DNA of 64,000 bases from NCBI GenBank assembly GCA_033964015.1, contig JAWWUD010000052.1:620001-684000 (forward strand), written 5' to 3'. Positions 1 through 12,179 of the stretch are shown one piece after another; positions within the stretch are counted from its first letter, which is position 1; every line of letters begins with the position of its first letter. Below the pieces are notes generated by a model. The model did no database searches. It was not told the origin of the DNA and saw only the letters and a program-made list of their open reading frames with translations. The DNA comes from Scolanthus callimorphus. Its lineage: Eukaryota > Cnidaria > Anthozoa > Actiniaria > Edwardsiidae. The position numbers and the translations under genes are program-made.

Positions 1-46
1 GTCCACGTAAAGAGTAGGGAAATGCAGTTCTCAAACTCATTAATTA

Positions 47-182
47 AGCAATACAAGTACTTTCCACGTGCTCTCTGCTTTCTTACAAACACGAGGGGGA
101 TGTTGGCAGAACTGATCAAAACTGATCAAACCCGAGTGTTTGTAAGAAACCAGAGAGCACGCAGAAAGTATTTCTATTGCTT
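47..182. repeat. Palindromic repeat
   Basis: The arms 47-95 and 132-182 are near-complementary (CTTTCTTACAAACAC against GTGTTTGTAAGAAA, and CGTGCTCTCTG against CAGAGAGCACG). They flank a short spacer with a doubled ACTGATCAAA. This is a foldback MITE or its remnant in the PKG intron. Confidence 0.8.
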
Positions 183-456
183 TTAAAAAATAACATACAC
201 ACGCGCGACAGCGTTGCGTGACAATCGTGTTTCTCAGGTCTCATACAAACACGCCTTTTAACCAATCACAATGCGCACATTCACAATACAACATTATTTT
301 CTAATAATTTATCAAGCATAACAAAAGAAAGACCTGCGCGAAGGAGGTTTGGATTCGCGCTCTTAATTTGCATATATTTTTTAGATTTTATAGATTTGAA
401 TTGAAAAATTTGACAAAACTGCCAACGCATAACTGTAAAAAAACTTTAATTCAGGA

Positions 457-592
457 CGGTTCGGCTTTTCAGCCTTCTTCAGCTAAAATTGACAAAAAAA
501 TCTCGGCTAGTTTAGCCGAACCATGTATGATTTTTAAATTTTTATAAATTTCTTTGTCAATTTTAGCTGAAGAAGGCTGAAAAGCCGAAACG
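457..592. repeat. Foldback element with 40-base arms
   Basis: The arms 457-496 and 553-592 (CTTTTCAGCCTTCTTCAGCT and complement) match at about 39 of 40 positions around a 56-base AT-rich spacer. There is no coding content. Between here and 1030 I see only AT-rich intronic sequence. Confidence 0.85.
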
Positions 593-1039
593 TTTCGGCT
601 ATTCAATTTGTGATATTACTCCTGTGACTCGATTTTGGATCCGCGTAGCTGGGCTTTCGGTTGGCCTAAGAATTTTGGAACTTTTTATTGTATTCTTTTT
701 TAGATTTTATATATATATAATATTTTCTAGATTTTATTTCTTCTTTTGTCAAGACATTAAATGAACCATTTGAGAAGCTATATCAATAACTGGACAGTGC
801 TTTTAATCGGTTTTTCCAAACACCACAAGTCGGTTTTGCCACTTCTTTGTGTTTGGAAATCCTGATGAAACAAGCTGCGCTTGCCTGATATATACGTCCG
901 GATCAAGACGAGAGGCATAGGACTCCATTCTGTCCAAGACAAAAATCGATGCGAACATTCAGAGGAACTGAACTAATTATATAGTATTCAGACATGAACC
1001 CCAATTGTCCAAAATTCAGCGCGCGCTATCCAGTTAATT

Positions 1040-1285
1040 GGGATAAATTCATTCTCGAACCCAGAGCTCCCCGGCTCGTCAACCTCGCGGGGGAGGCTCT
1101 GGTGACAGCCACTGACGCATGCGCGAGAATTAATACAGAGCCGCTGAGAGAAAGGCCTTTCAGCGCATGCTCCAAAGCTCAACATCAGCCAATCAGCGAC
1201 GGCCCTCAAATGGATGCCCCCAGAGCCTCCCCTGCGAGCAGACGAGCTGGGGAGCTCTGGGTACGAGAATGGGATAAATTTGGAC
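1040..1285. repeat. MITE-like inverted repeat (CCCAGAGCTCCCC family)
   Basis: Arms of about 60 bases carry CTCGxACCCAGAGCTCCCC on the left (1058-1102) and the complement on the right (1206-1270). A second, one-armed copy with GAGCATGCGCTGAAAG in its body lies at 38398-38517. The open frames on both strands here are repeat-derived. Confidence 0.75.
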
Positions 1286-1569
1286 AGAAGACAAAATTAG
1301 ACAAAAATCCGCGCGTTTATAAAATTGGGTTTTGGGGGTAGTTATATAATTATGCAACACAACCAAGAGGCTTGAATCTTGCATTTGCGATTTATCCCGC
1401 GTACGGTTTCAAGGGGACTTCGACGGATGGCGGATGGGCCTCCCTTCCCTTCCCTTCCCTGAACCTAAACCTTCAGAGAAACGTTTAAGGCAATGTAGAC
1501 AAAGCAGGCCTTTTTATCAATAAAGATTAGACCACAAGTTGGGAAAATAAGATCAGCGTTTACACTTAC

Positions 1570-1659
1570 TTGTCTCTTAGAATCGTCCACAATTCGCCTC
1601 CAAGGCAAACTTCTAGAAACATGTATAGATATTTATTGTCTTTGAATGTCTTATGCAAT
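1570..1659 (-). CDS. PRKG1: PRKG1-like common exon C11: kinase hinge; last exon in the window
   Basis: The exon has 90 bases with acceptor ttccttcacag and donor gtaagt. After one base it reads [20 protein letters not shown] and then GELWTILRD, with AA left over. [12 protein letters not shown] is the hinge and alpha-D signature of PKGs. It continues FIVR from C10, so the N lobe is complete. The exons for the catalytic loop, activation segment and C-terminal tail are not found between base 1 and 1569 and must lie to the left. Confidence 0.95.
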
Positions 1660-2139
1660 CTGTGAAGGAATAAACAAATAAATACTTTATAAATGTCATA
1701 CGTCTAGTACAGCTATTTGCTGCAGTCGCGTATTTATTTATTTATTTATTTATTTAGCTTTGCCCCCGAGGGCCGGGAATTCCTCACAGAGCGAGGCTCC
1801 AATTACGAGGTTCCCTGGTCAGTGTGGTGGGTTAGTAAGTTAGTAAGTCCTGCACTGAGGATGGGTAACGTCCGACGTCCCCGTTGGTTCTTTAACGTCC
1901 CTCTGGTTCAGGTTAGTGTAGTGCATGTGAGAGACGGGACCTACGGTTTAACGTCCTTATCCGAGAAGACGCGAAGGTCTAACTATTTGCAGATATTAGA
2001 GCAAAGGCAGCATCTTCTCCTCATACAAGCTGAGCTACTGAACATCACCATACCACTGTCATATCGCCGTATCACCGTCATTCTCGTACCATTATCTTTC
2101 ACCATTGCTAATAATATCGCAAACATTCTCATCCCTTAC
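1660..2139. other. Intron C10-C11
   Basis: This 480-base intron contains a short TTTA microsatellite (1731-1757) and no other recognised feature. Confidence 0.8.
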
Positions 2140-2276
2140 CTAACTATGAAAGGAGAATTGGATTCCATCATGATCTTCTTCTCGCTCATGATGTGGTCCT
2201 GCTGTCTAGTCTCTACGATGTGGTGCTTTTTCAGAGTTTTTAGTGCGAATGTTCTCTTGTCTCCAGCAACTTGAAC
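2140..2276 (-). CDS. PRKG1: PRKG1-like common exon C10: kinase beta3 Lys and alpha-C helix
   Basis: This is a 137-base exon with acceptor catttttctacag and donor gtaagg. It reads [36 protein letters not shown], then MESNSPFIV plus AG. ALK holds the ATP-binding lysine (AMK in vertebrate PRKG1). [13 protein letters not shown] is the alpha-C helix, with the conserved Glu that pairs with that lysine. A plus-strand 185-codon open frame covers the exon but is its antisense shadow. The AG joins A of C11 to give Arg (FIVR). Confidence 0.95.
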
Positions 2277-2490
2277 CTGTAGAAAAATGCATCAATAGTT
2301 GATCCCTGTCACTTCGAGTCATCGTTATTCAGTTTCCTACGGAAGCCGATAGGGGTCCGCAGCGACAACTCGGCAAGGACAACTAGCAAAAACTAGAAAC
2401 AACTAGAAAAAAATCAAGAATCAACATGGCAACCAACATGGTTCTGGTTCCGCATGTGTGGTTGATACTGAGGAAGTGTAAGGAAATGGA

Positions 2491-3483
2491 ATGGAACACG
2501 AGGATACGTCTGTGAGTAACTGTCCTAAATGCCCTGATGGCATTGTTTGTTCCTCTGATAGAGAACGACTCCATGAATACTCTGCTTTACCATCGCTAAG
2601 CATCAGCTATGTTGACAATGTGTGCCATTTGACTAATTTAGATGCTGATTTGAATATGCCAACAGACAGTAATTTTAGCTACTATACTCTTCACGACTTT
2701 CATGGTGATTCTGATATTTCTGAGTGCTTTTCAAGTAGTCATGCATTTTCCATCCTAAATTCTAATGTTAGAAGTTTATCAGCTAATTTTGAGGACTTGT
2801 CTACCATGTTATCTGAGTTATATTTTCCTTTTTCAGTCATTGGTTTGACTGAAACCAAAATTAAGGTTGGTGAACAGCCTTTAAACAATATAGAGTTGCC
2901 TGGATATAGTTTCTTTTCGCAGCCTACTCTCTCTAATGCTGGGGGTGTTGGCTTCTATGTCAAAAACGGTTTACATTTTACTGTTCTATCTGAACTTTCA
3001 TCGACAACTGCTGATTATGAGGCTCTTTGGATTGAAATACAAAACAGCTATAGCTCAAATATTCTCTGTGGTATTATATATAGGCATCCAAATGGAAATT
3101 TGGAAAATTTTCTGGAATATTTGAGCTCTACTGCAGAGAGAATTGACCGAGGGAATAAGTATTGTGCAATTTTAGGTGATTTTAACCTCGACCTCCTCAA
3201 GGTTGAAAATCATCAACCAACTGATGATTTTTTAAATAGCATTAGTTCATTTTGCTTTCAGCCTCAGATTTTGCAGCCAACAAGAGTAACAGATCATTCT
3301 GCAACACTTATCGACAACATATTTTTCAATTCATTAGAGCACTTCACAATCAGTGGTAATATAATTTATGATATCACAGACCATCTGCCAAATTTTCTCA
3401 TTTTGACAAATTTTCATCTCTACCAAATAATGTCAAGTTGTATAAAAGGGACTATTCAAAGTTTAACCCACAGTATATGCTAA
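2491..3483 (+). pseudogene. LINE endonuclease (EEP) part of the ORF
   Basis: The endonuclease-exonuclease-phosphatase fold is recognised from SNVRSL, GLTETKIK (catalytic Glu), GGVGFYVK, IYRHPNGN, ILGDFNLDLL (Asp/Asn) and DITDHLPNFLIL (Asp-His). The fold nicks target DNA to prime reverse transcription. A stop lies just upstream (2479), so ATG 2491 is the first start in frame. The frame leaves homology near 3415-3440, where the adjacent frame continues as LYKRDYSKFN, showing a one-base indel. The last 20 or so residues are therefore artefactual. Confidence 0.9.
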
Positions 3484-5297
3484 GTGAATTTCAATCAATT
3501 AACTGGGAAACTGTATTTTCAGATCATAATCCCTCCACCATGTTTAGCTCCTTCTATAATACGATTTCTGTTATTATTGATAAGCATATTCCTGTTAAGC
3601 AACTTTCTACAAAGGAGCGTAATTTTCTTTCAAAGCCTTGGATTACTCCTGCTATGAGGAAATCAATCTATATCAAAAATAATTTATACAAGAAATTTAT
3701 TAAGACTAAATCTATATATAGTCACACAAAATTTAAGTTATATAGGAATAAGCTAAATCATCTCCTGAAAATCTCAAAGAAAGAATATTACAATAATTAT
3801 TTTTTTGAAAATGTTAGTGATAGTAAAAAAATATGGAAGGGAATTAAACAAATAGTAAATTTTAAACCTCAGACTAGCACAAAACAAATTAAACTTAGAG
3901 TTAATGATCATGATATTGCTGAACCAGTTGAAGTTGCAAATACCTTCAACTCATATTTTTCTAGCATAGGTAAAGACTTAGCTAAAGCAATCCCGACAGT
4001 ACAAAGCTCCCCCATGGCATATTTACGTGATCGTCCTTGTAGTAGTTTCTTTATTTTTTCAACTACCTCTCATGAAATTGAAGATGAGATCTCCAAATTA
4101 AAATCAGGAAAAGCAACAGGGCCCTTCAGTATATCGGTAGATGTCCTTAAACTGTTAAAATCAGTTTTATCTAAACCATTAGAGATTTTATATAATACCT
4201 CATTTTCATCTGGCATTGTACCAAATGATCTAAAGTTAGCTAATGTCATACCTGTTTTCAAGAAAGGCTCCCAAACTTGTTTGTCCAATTATCGTCCTAT
4301 CTCATTACTTTCTGTCTTTCACAAATTGCTTGAGAAACTCATGTATAATAGATTAATTAATTTTTTGGAGATTCATGGAACTTTATTTGACAAGCAATTT
4401 GGATTTAGGTCTAAACATAACACTGACCATGCTATATTATCTATAGTCGACAAAATACAGAAATCAATAGAGGACCGTAGACATTCTTGTGGAATTTTTC
4501 TTGACTTTAGTAAGGCATTTGATACTGTGAATCATAAAATATTGTTAAAGAAGTTAGAACATTATGGTGTAAGAGGAACTGCAAATGATTGGTTCAAATC
4601 ATATCTTGATAACCGACAACAAGTTGTTGTAGTAAATAATGTAACGTCAGAAAGGTGTCCTACGTCATGTGGAATTCCACAGGGATCTGTCCTCGGTCCT
4701 CTATTGTTTCTATTGTACATTAATGATTTTCATCACTCCTCAAAAATGTTTGATTTTCATTTATTTGCAGATGATGCAAATTTATTTTGTGAGCATAAAA
4801 ATCTCCAGTCACTTCAAAATAATATAAATGTTGAGTTAATTAATATTCATACTTGGCTATGTGCTAACAAACTTTCTTTAAATATTGAGAAATCAAACTT
4901 TGTACTATTTCATCCACCACAAAAGAAATTACAAGATTCTACTTTTAATCTATTATTGTCTAATAAGCAATTGAAAAGAGAATATTGTATTAAGTACCTT
5001 GGCATTTTAATTGACTCACACCTAAATTGGAAAAAACAAGTAGAATTTATAGGTAAAAAAATAAGAAGAAGCATTGGGATTTTATGCAAGTTAAGACATT
5101 TTGTTGACTTAAGTATTTTGGTGAAATTATATTACGCTTTAATCTATCCTTTCTTGACTTATGGTATTATCATTTGGGGAAACACATATGATACAACTCT
5201 TAAACCAGTATTTATACTCCAAAAGAAAGCCATGCGTATTATCACTTTTCTCCGTTTGATAGGCATTCAAGTCCTTTGTTCAAATCTCTTCGGGTAA
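3435..5297 (+). pseudogene. LINE reverse transcriptase part of the ORF
   Basis: The RT motifs are in order: RPISLLSVFHKLLEKLM, FGFRSKHNTDHAIL, DFSKAFDTVNHK (motif A Asp), GIPQGSVLGPLLFLLYIND (motif B), FADDANLF at 4764 (motif C, catalytic Asp pair), and KYLGILID with the thumb region. It copies element RNA at nicked DNA. No ATG opens this frame; it is entered by the frameshift from the endonuclease part. Near 5250 the frame shifts again, and the sequence continues FDRHSSPLFKSLR in another frame, so the ORF is not translatable as one protein. Confidence 0.92.
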
Positions 5298-5299
5298 TT

Positions 5300-5598
5300 A
5301 AGTTTTTGACCTTGTTAAATTTCATATTTCTATTTTTATGTACAAATTTTATAACCATCTTCTGCCTACAACATTTCATTCCTTTTTTACTAGAGTATCA
5401 AGTGTCCATAATTACAATACCAGGCTTTCAGCAAAACAGTCTTATTATCTTCCCTATGCGAGAACCAACTATGGTAAATTTAATATTCGTTTTCAAGGCC
5501 CAACAATTTGGAATACTATTGAAGCTAACATAAAGTCATCATCATCACTATCTATCTTTAAGAAAACACAAAAGGATAAATTTTTCGAAACATATTAG
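5300..5598 (+). pseudogene. LINE ORF C-terminal tail
   Basis: After a further frameshift near 5300 the frame reads DLVKFHISIFMYKFYNHLLP and later HNYNTRLSAKQSYYLPYART, then a typical NTIEANIKSSSSLSIFKK end before TAG. Tails of the form 'YNTR ... P..RTN.GK..I...GP..WN.I' are usual at the end of RT ORFs in this LINE group (family knowledge). Confidence 0.85.
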
Positions 5599-5929
5599 TT
5601 TTTTGGTTCTTTCTCCTATATCTAAAGTGAAGGAAAGCATTCATCCCTTAATCGTGCATTAAATGTCATTTTGTTTGTTGTTTGTTCATTTTGTATATGT
5701 GTTCGTGTGCCGACCTATATTTGTATTAAATCTATATGTATATAACTGGCTGCCTAAAACTTTTAACTCTTTAGTTATTCTAGGTAGCCAGCCCTCTTTC
5801 TTTTTTCCAAACTATCATTATAAAACTTTTGTAAATTTTTGAGGAAATAAAGACTTGTTGTTGTTGTCCTTACCCCTTTCCCCAAGTAGCAATGACGTTT
5901 ACCTATAGTCATACAATTTCGCACCCCTC

Positions 5930-6112
5930 TCCTCCCCTGTAGATCGCGACAAACAGCGACAAATCTGCAGCGACAACTCTGCAGCGAAAATTGAACAGCG
6001 ACTCCGCAGCGACAACTCGTGACCCCTACCTATCGGGGGTGATCTTCGCAATAAGCAGTAAAGACCTTGTGACCGATGGGCGTGACCGATGGGCGTGACC
6101 GATGGGCGTGGC
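5930..6112. repeat. Short tandem repeats beside the LINE
   Basis: A degenerate CAGCGACAA/CTGCAGCGA array (5940-6019) is followed by three perfect copies of the 13-mer GACCGATGGGCGT (6071-6109). The first motif recurs upstream of the LINE at 2356. Confidence 0.75.
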
Positions 6113-6373
6113 ATGTAGTTTTGTAGCCATAAAAGTATGCGTAAATAGGTGACCGAGTCCTTTAACAGTATATAGCGTCCGGTCTCGCAAAAATAACATT
6201 CTATGAAACGAAACCTTCCCAACTAATCTCTTGTCACACTTTTTATATGGTTCTTGAATCGTTGTCACAATAAAACCGAAATACGTAACCTCCATTTTTG
6301 CTGTCAGCGCAATAAGAACTGAATTGATAAATCCTTGGGATGGTGCCCAGTATCCACTTTGGGTCGTACTTAC

Positions 6374-6473
6374 CAGTTCTACTCGGCCGAAACCACCAAC
6401 TCCTAACGTCTTGACAACGGTGAGATCCACTAGCTTAATGCCCGCAAATTCATCTTGCTGTGCTCTAAGATGA
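6374..6473 (-). CDS. PRKG1: PRKG1-like common exon C9: linker and kinase glycine loop
   Basis: The exon has 100 bases between acceptor tttcgattgcag and donor gtaagt. After one base, 33 codons read HLRAQQDEFAGIKLVDLTVV and then KTLGVGGFGRVEL. LGVGGFGRVEL is the ATP-phosphate-binding glycine loop of the PKG catalytic domain, identical to human PRKG1. The exon ends on a codon boundary, and C10 begins GTT CAA, giving RVELVQV. The intron that follows contains a 3.5-kb LINE. Confidence 0.97.
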
Positions 6474-7008
6474 CTGCAATCGAAATCAGAACTGATCAAT
6501 GTTACATTTCTCCCGACAACATCAATGCGAATCACGCAAACTGGCGATGAGAATTTAGATATTCATCAAGGTGCAACAGATGCATAGATGATTACGCGGT
6601 CGTAGGTGCATCGCGGTAATCAGATAAGATGGCGGAAGTAAATCCTAGGCGAAGGAGAAATGGAAGCTCCTATTTTTCATTCAAAAGTCAAACATTTACT
6701 GCCTTTCCTACTCTCAAATCAGTTTCAAGTCCATAGCTGTTCCTTTGAGCTGGCATTCCTTTCACATTCACGGAAAAATCTACTCATTTGGCTTGTATTG
6801 CAGAAACAATGTGAATTCATGGTGGCTTATAATTTACAGTGATTTCAGTTTTATCTACAAGCGTTCTTCATCATTTTGCTGTATTGCTACGAAACAACTA
6901 CAAGTGATCATTTGTAATCTAAGGACTGAATCAAAGGTTGCTTTTTAAGCAACTAGGTCCTTGAAGATGATACACTCACTTTTCTTACATTTTTTTGAAA
7001 AGACAAAT

Positions 7009-7154
7009 GTTATTTACCGGCTTGGAGATCGGATTGGAAATACCGTGACCGAGGTCTTGAAAGTACTGACCGAGAACATAGGTCGCGGTCAGCATTTTCA
7101 AGGCTGAGGTCACGGAATTTCACGACCTGGACCGACACCAAGCCTGTAAATAAT
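7009..7154. repeat. Palindromic MITE
   Basis: The outer arms TTTACCGGCTTGG and CCAAGCCTGTAAA are complementary, and the interior is also self-complementary (GTGACCGAGGTC, GACCTGGACC). It is about 146 bases and noncoding. Confidence 0.75.
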
Positions 7155-7739
7155 AGATTCATTTATTTGCTTTCACTAAAACAGTTTCAAATAACTGATT
7201 TTAGGTTCCCCTAGGAAAGTCTACTATTCCCACCACCTTGTCCATTCGACCATGTAAGGAAGTGTATTGTTTTCACTAAGAAGAATCAATATTTTTTAAT
7301 CTTGGGAGTCAAAGCAATGTTGCTGCGTCTCCACCAATTAACCTTTTATAAGTAAATAAGAAAACAAATTCGATGGTCCAAAGTTTATAGGTTGGATCTA
7401 AGGCTTGGTTAGTTCTGTAACCTGCACTGCGCAAGAGGAGACTTGAGCGCGGTGGTTCATACGCCAATCTACTCATGAGCCACCCCTAATACAAATAAAC
7501 TAAGACAAGAGAGTCTCCTAAAGAGTTTGCTTATGATTAGATGGGCGTATGGACAATGCCAAGGCGGCTTTCTGCCATCTAATTCTGTATGATGATAGGA
7601 ACTGTTATGAATAATGACACTGGCTGGGATGGAGATGGAAATATTATTTAGCTTGTCAGATGTGCGGGACAAGACCTTGTTGCCCTGATGGGCTGAGCTA
7701 GTTACTTTGCTTGCAGGTTTCGATGACCAACATCATCCT

Positions 7740-7970
7740 AGACGATGTCATCATCGCCATCACAACTACCACCGCATTGCTATCATCATCATTCCCACCA
7801 TCACCAACACCAGCCGCTTCCGCACAACCAATGCCACCATCATCACCAACATTATCAGGTAACGTCGCCAACAACATCATCGTCGCCAGCATCATCCTCA
7901 TCCTCATCCCCTTTCGTTACCCTCCTCCTCCTCCTCATCCTCGTTCCCAGAGGGTCTCCTCCACGCTGAA
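7740..7970. repeat. CAT/ACC-rich trinucleotide tract
   Basis: This is a degenerate (CAC/ATC)n-type microsatellite with CCTCCTCCTCCT near the end. His/Ser-rich frames here are artefacts. Confidence 0.8.
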
Positions 7971-10132
7971 AGTAAAAAGCTCTGGGGCAGATGAAGCTGG
8001 GGATGCCCTAGATTTTAGGACATCCGGCTTTACCGCTATGGTGGCGTTCGTTGTCTTTTAGGCAAATTTCAAAATGGCGGCGGGATTGTCTACCACTCAG
8101 AACCGGCCTACGATTGTCTGCTCCCAAAGCAACAGCACAAATACAGGAGAAGGCTCAGGGAACAAGTATGTATCATCTTCATCACCATCATAATTATATT
8201 CACTTTCATCAGTATTGTTCACTACTTCATGATAACCTTTGGAACCATAATAACCAACGCCATCGCCATGTCAACATCACCTACCACAACAAAACACCAG
8301 AATCACTCTGCACCTATTGCAGCAAGACCCTCATCATTTCTCACAGCTCAAATTCAATTCATGACGCAATTCACTATTAAATGGCAAAGCTCACAGGAGC
8401 AAGAAGGTCTTTCGGTGTGGTCCTTAACAGGACAAGCTGAATAATATGGTTATATCTTAGTTTGCCATGGACGCAGTAGAAGCTAAAGACTGGATACAAG
8501 TTGGAAAATTCACGGTGTCGGTTATATTATATATGTTTATTTAGTATTAAGTTATTTTAAGTGATTTAAATGTTGGCAAAGTGAAGGAACGATTATAATT
8601 TAACTCTCAATCACAGTTAAGTTCGCAGATGCCCATTCAGGTGAAATGCTTCTATCATAGGGTTGGAATTGTTACCCTGCGATCAGAGGACTACTTTTTA
8701 TCTTCTGCGATTGGTTTTTTAATGTTTTCTTGTGTTTTTCACCTTTGCAACAGTAGCCTCTGCACACATATGTCATTACTCGCTCGTGTAGGTGCCAGAT
8801 AATGGCGTGAGCATGGAGAAACTCCTCGATCAAGTTTGTGCGCGAGCAGGAGTCAATTTTAGGGGTCCTTAAGAAAACTGTGATACGCTTACTTTCTATC
8901 AAAATTTGAGCAAAATGTTTTGTGTGGTTCACTGAATCGAGAAATCGCACGTGAAAGTGCGCGCTGTTTTCGAAGAGCACTGACGCCTTTCGTTTAAGAC
9001 CAGCCATACTGCTCAAGTACGTCCACGCTCCTGGACGAGGTTGTGACGTTGGTGTACAGAGGCCACTTCAAAACACGGAAAGAAAGAAGTGGCATCTGCT
9101 AGCAGGGATCTTGTTCTATGTCAAGCTTAGCCATCCACGTGAATGAGTTTCTTCGAAATTGTCCTGTGTGTCATTAGGTTAGAGATCAAGTGTATATGTA
9201 TATTTAATTAAGGAAATCTTATGAACGATGGAAATTACCTTGTTTAACTGTTAATAATTATATTTCACTGGTGTTTACAAATACAAACATACGCAACGCA
9301 GCAGAGATTACAAAACATGAGCAAGCTTTTCATACATCGTTATCTGGAGACACATTTTCAATGCTATGATGCTACAAAAAAATATGCGCCGTAAATTGGC
9401 ATGGATGAACTATGCAATGGCTTAGAACACTAGCTCTAGACACTAGCAACACTCGTGTATGAGTCCTTAGTGCTTGAAATACCCGGACAGTCTATCCTTT
9501 TTTTGATGTTTACATTCGATATTTGAAGACAAATTTCCTAGAAAACTCCAAATTACCATCCACAAACATTTTTCATGTTTGTGGATTAATACTTTATTTA
9601 CCGATTTACCTATTTCTATGATATATCGCGCTACGTTCCCTAAGTCATCCGATGGAAATGGATAATTTCTATGACTCAATATATTAGTAGGCTAAAAGTG
9701 GCGACTGACTGAGGCGCGCAAAGTAAGCGCCTCGAAGAACGCTCCTAGGGCTAAGTCACTAAGCCATTTTCCGAATGTTATGGGTGTTTTATATGTATGG
9801 GGTAATTACCAAAGAACGCAGGTATGAAGGTATGAATTGCAGAAAGCCAATAAGTAAAAGAGAAAACAAAATTAAGGTTAGTAAACAAGCAAAACAAAAA
9901 TGACATACAAAAGCATGCAATATATACGGCTATAAAGCGAGACTCGGGAAAGTTCACTTTTTGTGAGCGAAAATAGCAGACGAAACATTAAAGTTCTACG
10001 TACACGAACATGACGATTCAACTCGACTCGATTCGTTCCAAACAAACGGCGAACAAAACATGCACGAGAACACATAACAAATGAACTCCACTACAGTACA
10101 TCAACGGAAATGTTAATTGATCCAGTACTAGC

Positions 10133-10846
10133 TTAAGGTATGAGTATACCTTTGAGGGGTGTCGCGGGAAAATAATTCGCATCGCGTCACAATTTACACC
10201 AAAAACGTTGTTCATATATCATTTCAAAGCTAAAAGGTTGGTCTATCTGATGAATAATTTCGTTTTCATTATATTTTACATGAACATTTATTTTTTAGCT
10301 CTAAACAAAAAAGTACCGACCTTCTTTAAAAAGCTCCAGTTTCTTCCAATTAGATTGTACAGCTCCAAATTTAAGCAAAATCTATTCTTTAGAAGGCGAT
10401 CTAAAAAAAGGTGTGCGGGATTTTTGATTTGCCTTTCAGAACATATTTTATGTTAATTTTTGTGTTAGCATTGCCAAAAATATCGATTTTCAACCTGTCT
10501 TACGTGATACTTCCGCAAATACGTAAAATATCTATAATCCCGCACACCCTTTTTAGGGCGCCCTCTAAGGAATACATTTTGCGGAAATCTGGAGCTTTTA
10601 ACATTAACTGGAAGGAGCAGAAGCTCTTAAAAAGCAAAAATTGTTACTTGTCCTTTGAAGCACAAAACGACGAAAACGATCCATCAAAGTAACTTTGCAT
10701 AGAAATATACCCTTTAGAAAGTAAGGCCGTTCCATAAGCTTTAAAACGATATATAATTGGCCCTTGTAGTGTAAATAATGACGTGACAGTGATTTTTTTT
10801 CGCGAAAAATTGACATCCCTCGCGCAAAGGTATAATCATACCTTAA
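10133..10846. mobile_element. TTAA-flanked inverted-repeat element, non-autonomous
   Basis: The element is bounded by TTAA on both sides. Its ends GGTATGAGTATACCTTTG and GGTATGATTATACCTTTG (minus strand) match with one difference. Inner arms also pair (AGCTCCAG, GTGTGCGGGAT and ATCCCGCACAC). There is no transposase. The TTAA target suggests a piggyBac or Kolobok type. The short ORFs within are chance. Confidence 0.75.
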
Positions 10847-11709
10847 AAAGACCCTGTCGGCCGCTCCTTTGTTATTTTAAAACATTCGATACAAGGAGAC
10901 GAATTGCACACAGACAGTTCGAATAACCATCTACATTAACGTTTTACACTTGATTCAGCAGGAATGGCAATCAAGAAAATTGTACTAGATTTCCTGGATG
11001 CCGACGCTGACTCAGTATTTTACTAGGCAGACAAAATGGCGGCTGACAAGGCCTCTTCAACTTTAAATGCCAACCTGGGTTCGGTGCGACAATTCCTAGG
11101 TTAATCTGGGGATCTTTCGGTGTACCACAAATGTCGGAAAATGATGAAGTAACTAAACAACAAAATATTCAATGCCCTTCATCGCCAATTTTTGCAGCGC
11201 CGTTTTTCGTTCAAACACTAGATTCTTAGGCAACATTTGGCTTGTAAATCTTCAACGATAAAGCTAAAGTTTGTCAGAATGGATGGAACTTCACTTGAAC
11301 AGTATTCAGGCTCGGGTATATCTCGAGATCGTAACAGGATCAGACACCGCTGTACTGAAATAGCTCCATTCATACAATACATTTCCAAATTCATATGAGA
11401 AGTAACTTTTCACAAGAGGATGGAAATTGATGTTTTTTTTTCAGACTTTTCCATCAAACAAAATACCAGATTACCGAGGATCTCAGCCGTAGTTTGCGAC
11501 AAACACAAAAGGTGGCGACTTAAATAACGGTTTGCCGACAATCTGGTACACCAGACAAGCGAAAGCTTTCTGACCCAGGTTGGCAAATAAACTCGGATCA
11601 AGAAACATTTATAAGAAGTACATTATCTTGCAGTTGAAATTTAACGATTCTCGAGTGTACATTATTCTGCTGGGACAACTAGAGTCTCCCAGGTCACTGC
11701 TTAAAAACG

Positions 11710-12022
11710 CTTACTGCGGTTTTCGTAATACTGCGAACTCTCGGTATTGATTTCCAACCGTAAAACCGCCTTCTGGCTTCCGTCAATCAAGCTCCCGTGT
11801 CTTTTCGTCGAATTTACTCTTTGTGCTTTTTGATTGGCCAGCGCCTAAGCAGTGCTAAAATGGCTTCCTGTCGCGACAGCAACGTTACGTGCTGGCCAAT
11901 CAAAAAGCACAAAAAGTAACGACGAAAAGACTCGGGAGTTTGATTGACGGAAGCCAGAAGGCGGTTTTACGGTTGGAAATCGTTAGCGAGAGTTCGCAGA
12001 ATTATGAAAACCGCAGTAAAAC
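11710..12022. repeat. Large foldback element with arms of about 140 bases
   Basis: The arms contain ACCGCCTTCTGGCTTCCGTC on the left and its complement GACGGAAGCCAGAAGGCGGT on the right, as well as CTTTTTGATTGGCCAGC and GCTGGCCAATCAAAAAG. They surround a 50-base centre. No coding. Confidence 0.85.
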
Positions 12023-12179
12023 TGCTTAAAAGTTTAGGCTGCGGTCTAAACTTGTGAATTCCTTTTCACGAAGCCAACAAAAACCCAAAAGTCAATCCTC
12101 GAAAGTCTCATGCATTTATCGAAATACTAACAATCATTTGGCTTAGCCGCCTCACCCCGGTAACATAGACAGGACAAAG

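Larger units (their letters stand above)
2380..5868 (+). mobile_element. Non-LTR retrotransposon (CR1/L2/jockey-like), inactive
   Basis: The element has an EEP endonuclease, then a reverse transcriptase, a short C-terminal tail, an AT-rich 3' untranslated region with AATAAA, and a terminal TTG microsatellite (5855-5867). No ORF1 is seen. The 5' end is uncertain (about 2380). At least three frameshifts break the single large ORF. It lies in the PKG intron between the glycine-loop and lysine exons, antisense to the gene. The motif TCCGCAGCGACAACTCG occurs on both sides (2356-2372 and 6003-6019). Confidence 0.93.

Noticed and set aside
988..1384. Overlapping frames on both strands (e.g. Cys/Arg-rich)
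   Set aside because: They lie in an inverted-repeat element that recurs at 38.4 kb.
1717..2274. Plus-strand open frame of 185 codons with membrane-like segments
   Set aside because: It is antisense to PKG exon C10 and runs through the adjacent intron; the minus strand has the conserved kinase sequence and splice sites.
6026..6535. 169-codon minus-strand frame starting MIRIDVVGRN
   Set aside because: Only 6374-6473 is exon; both flanks are intron read-through beyond a good acceptor and donor.
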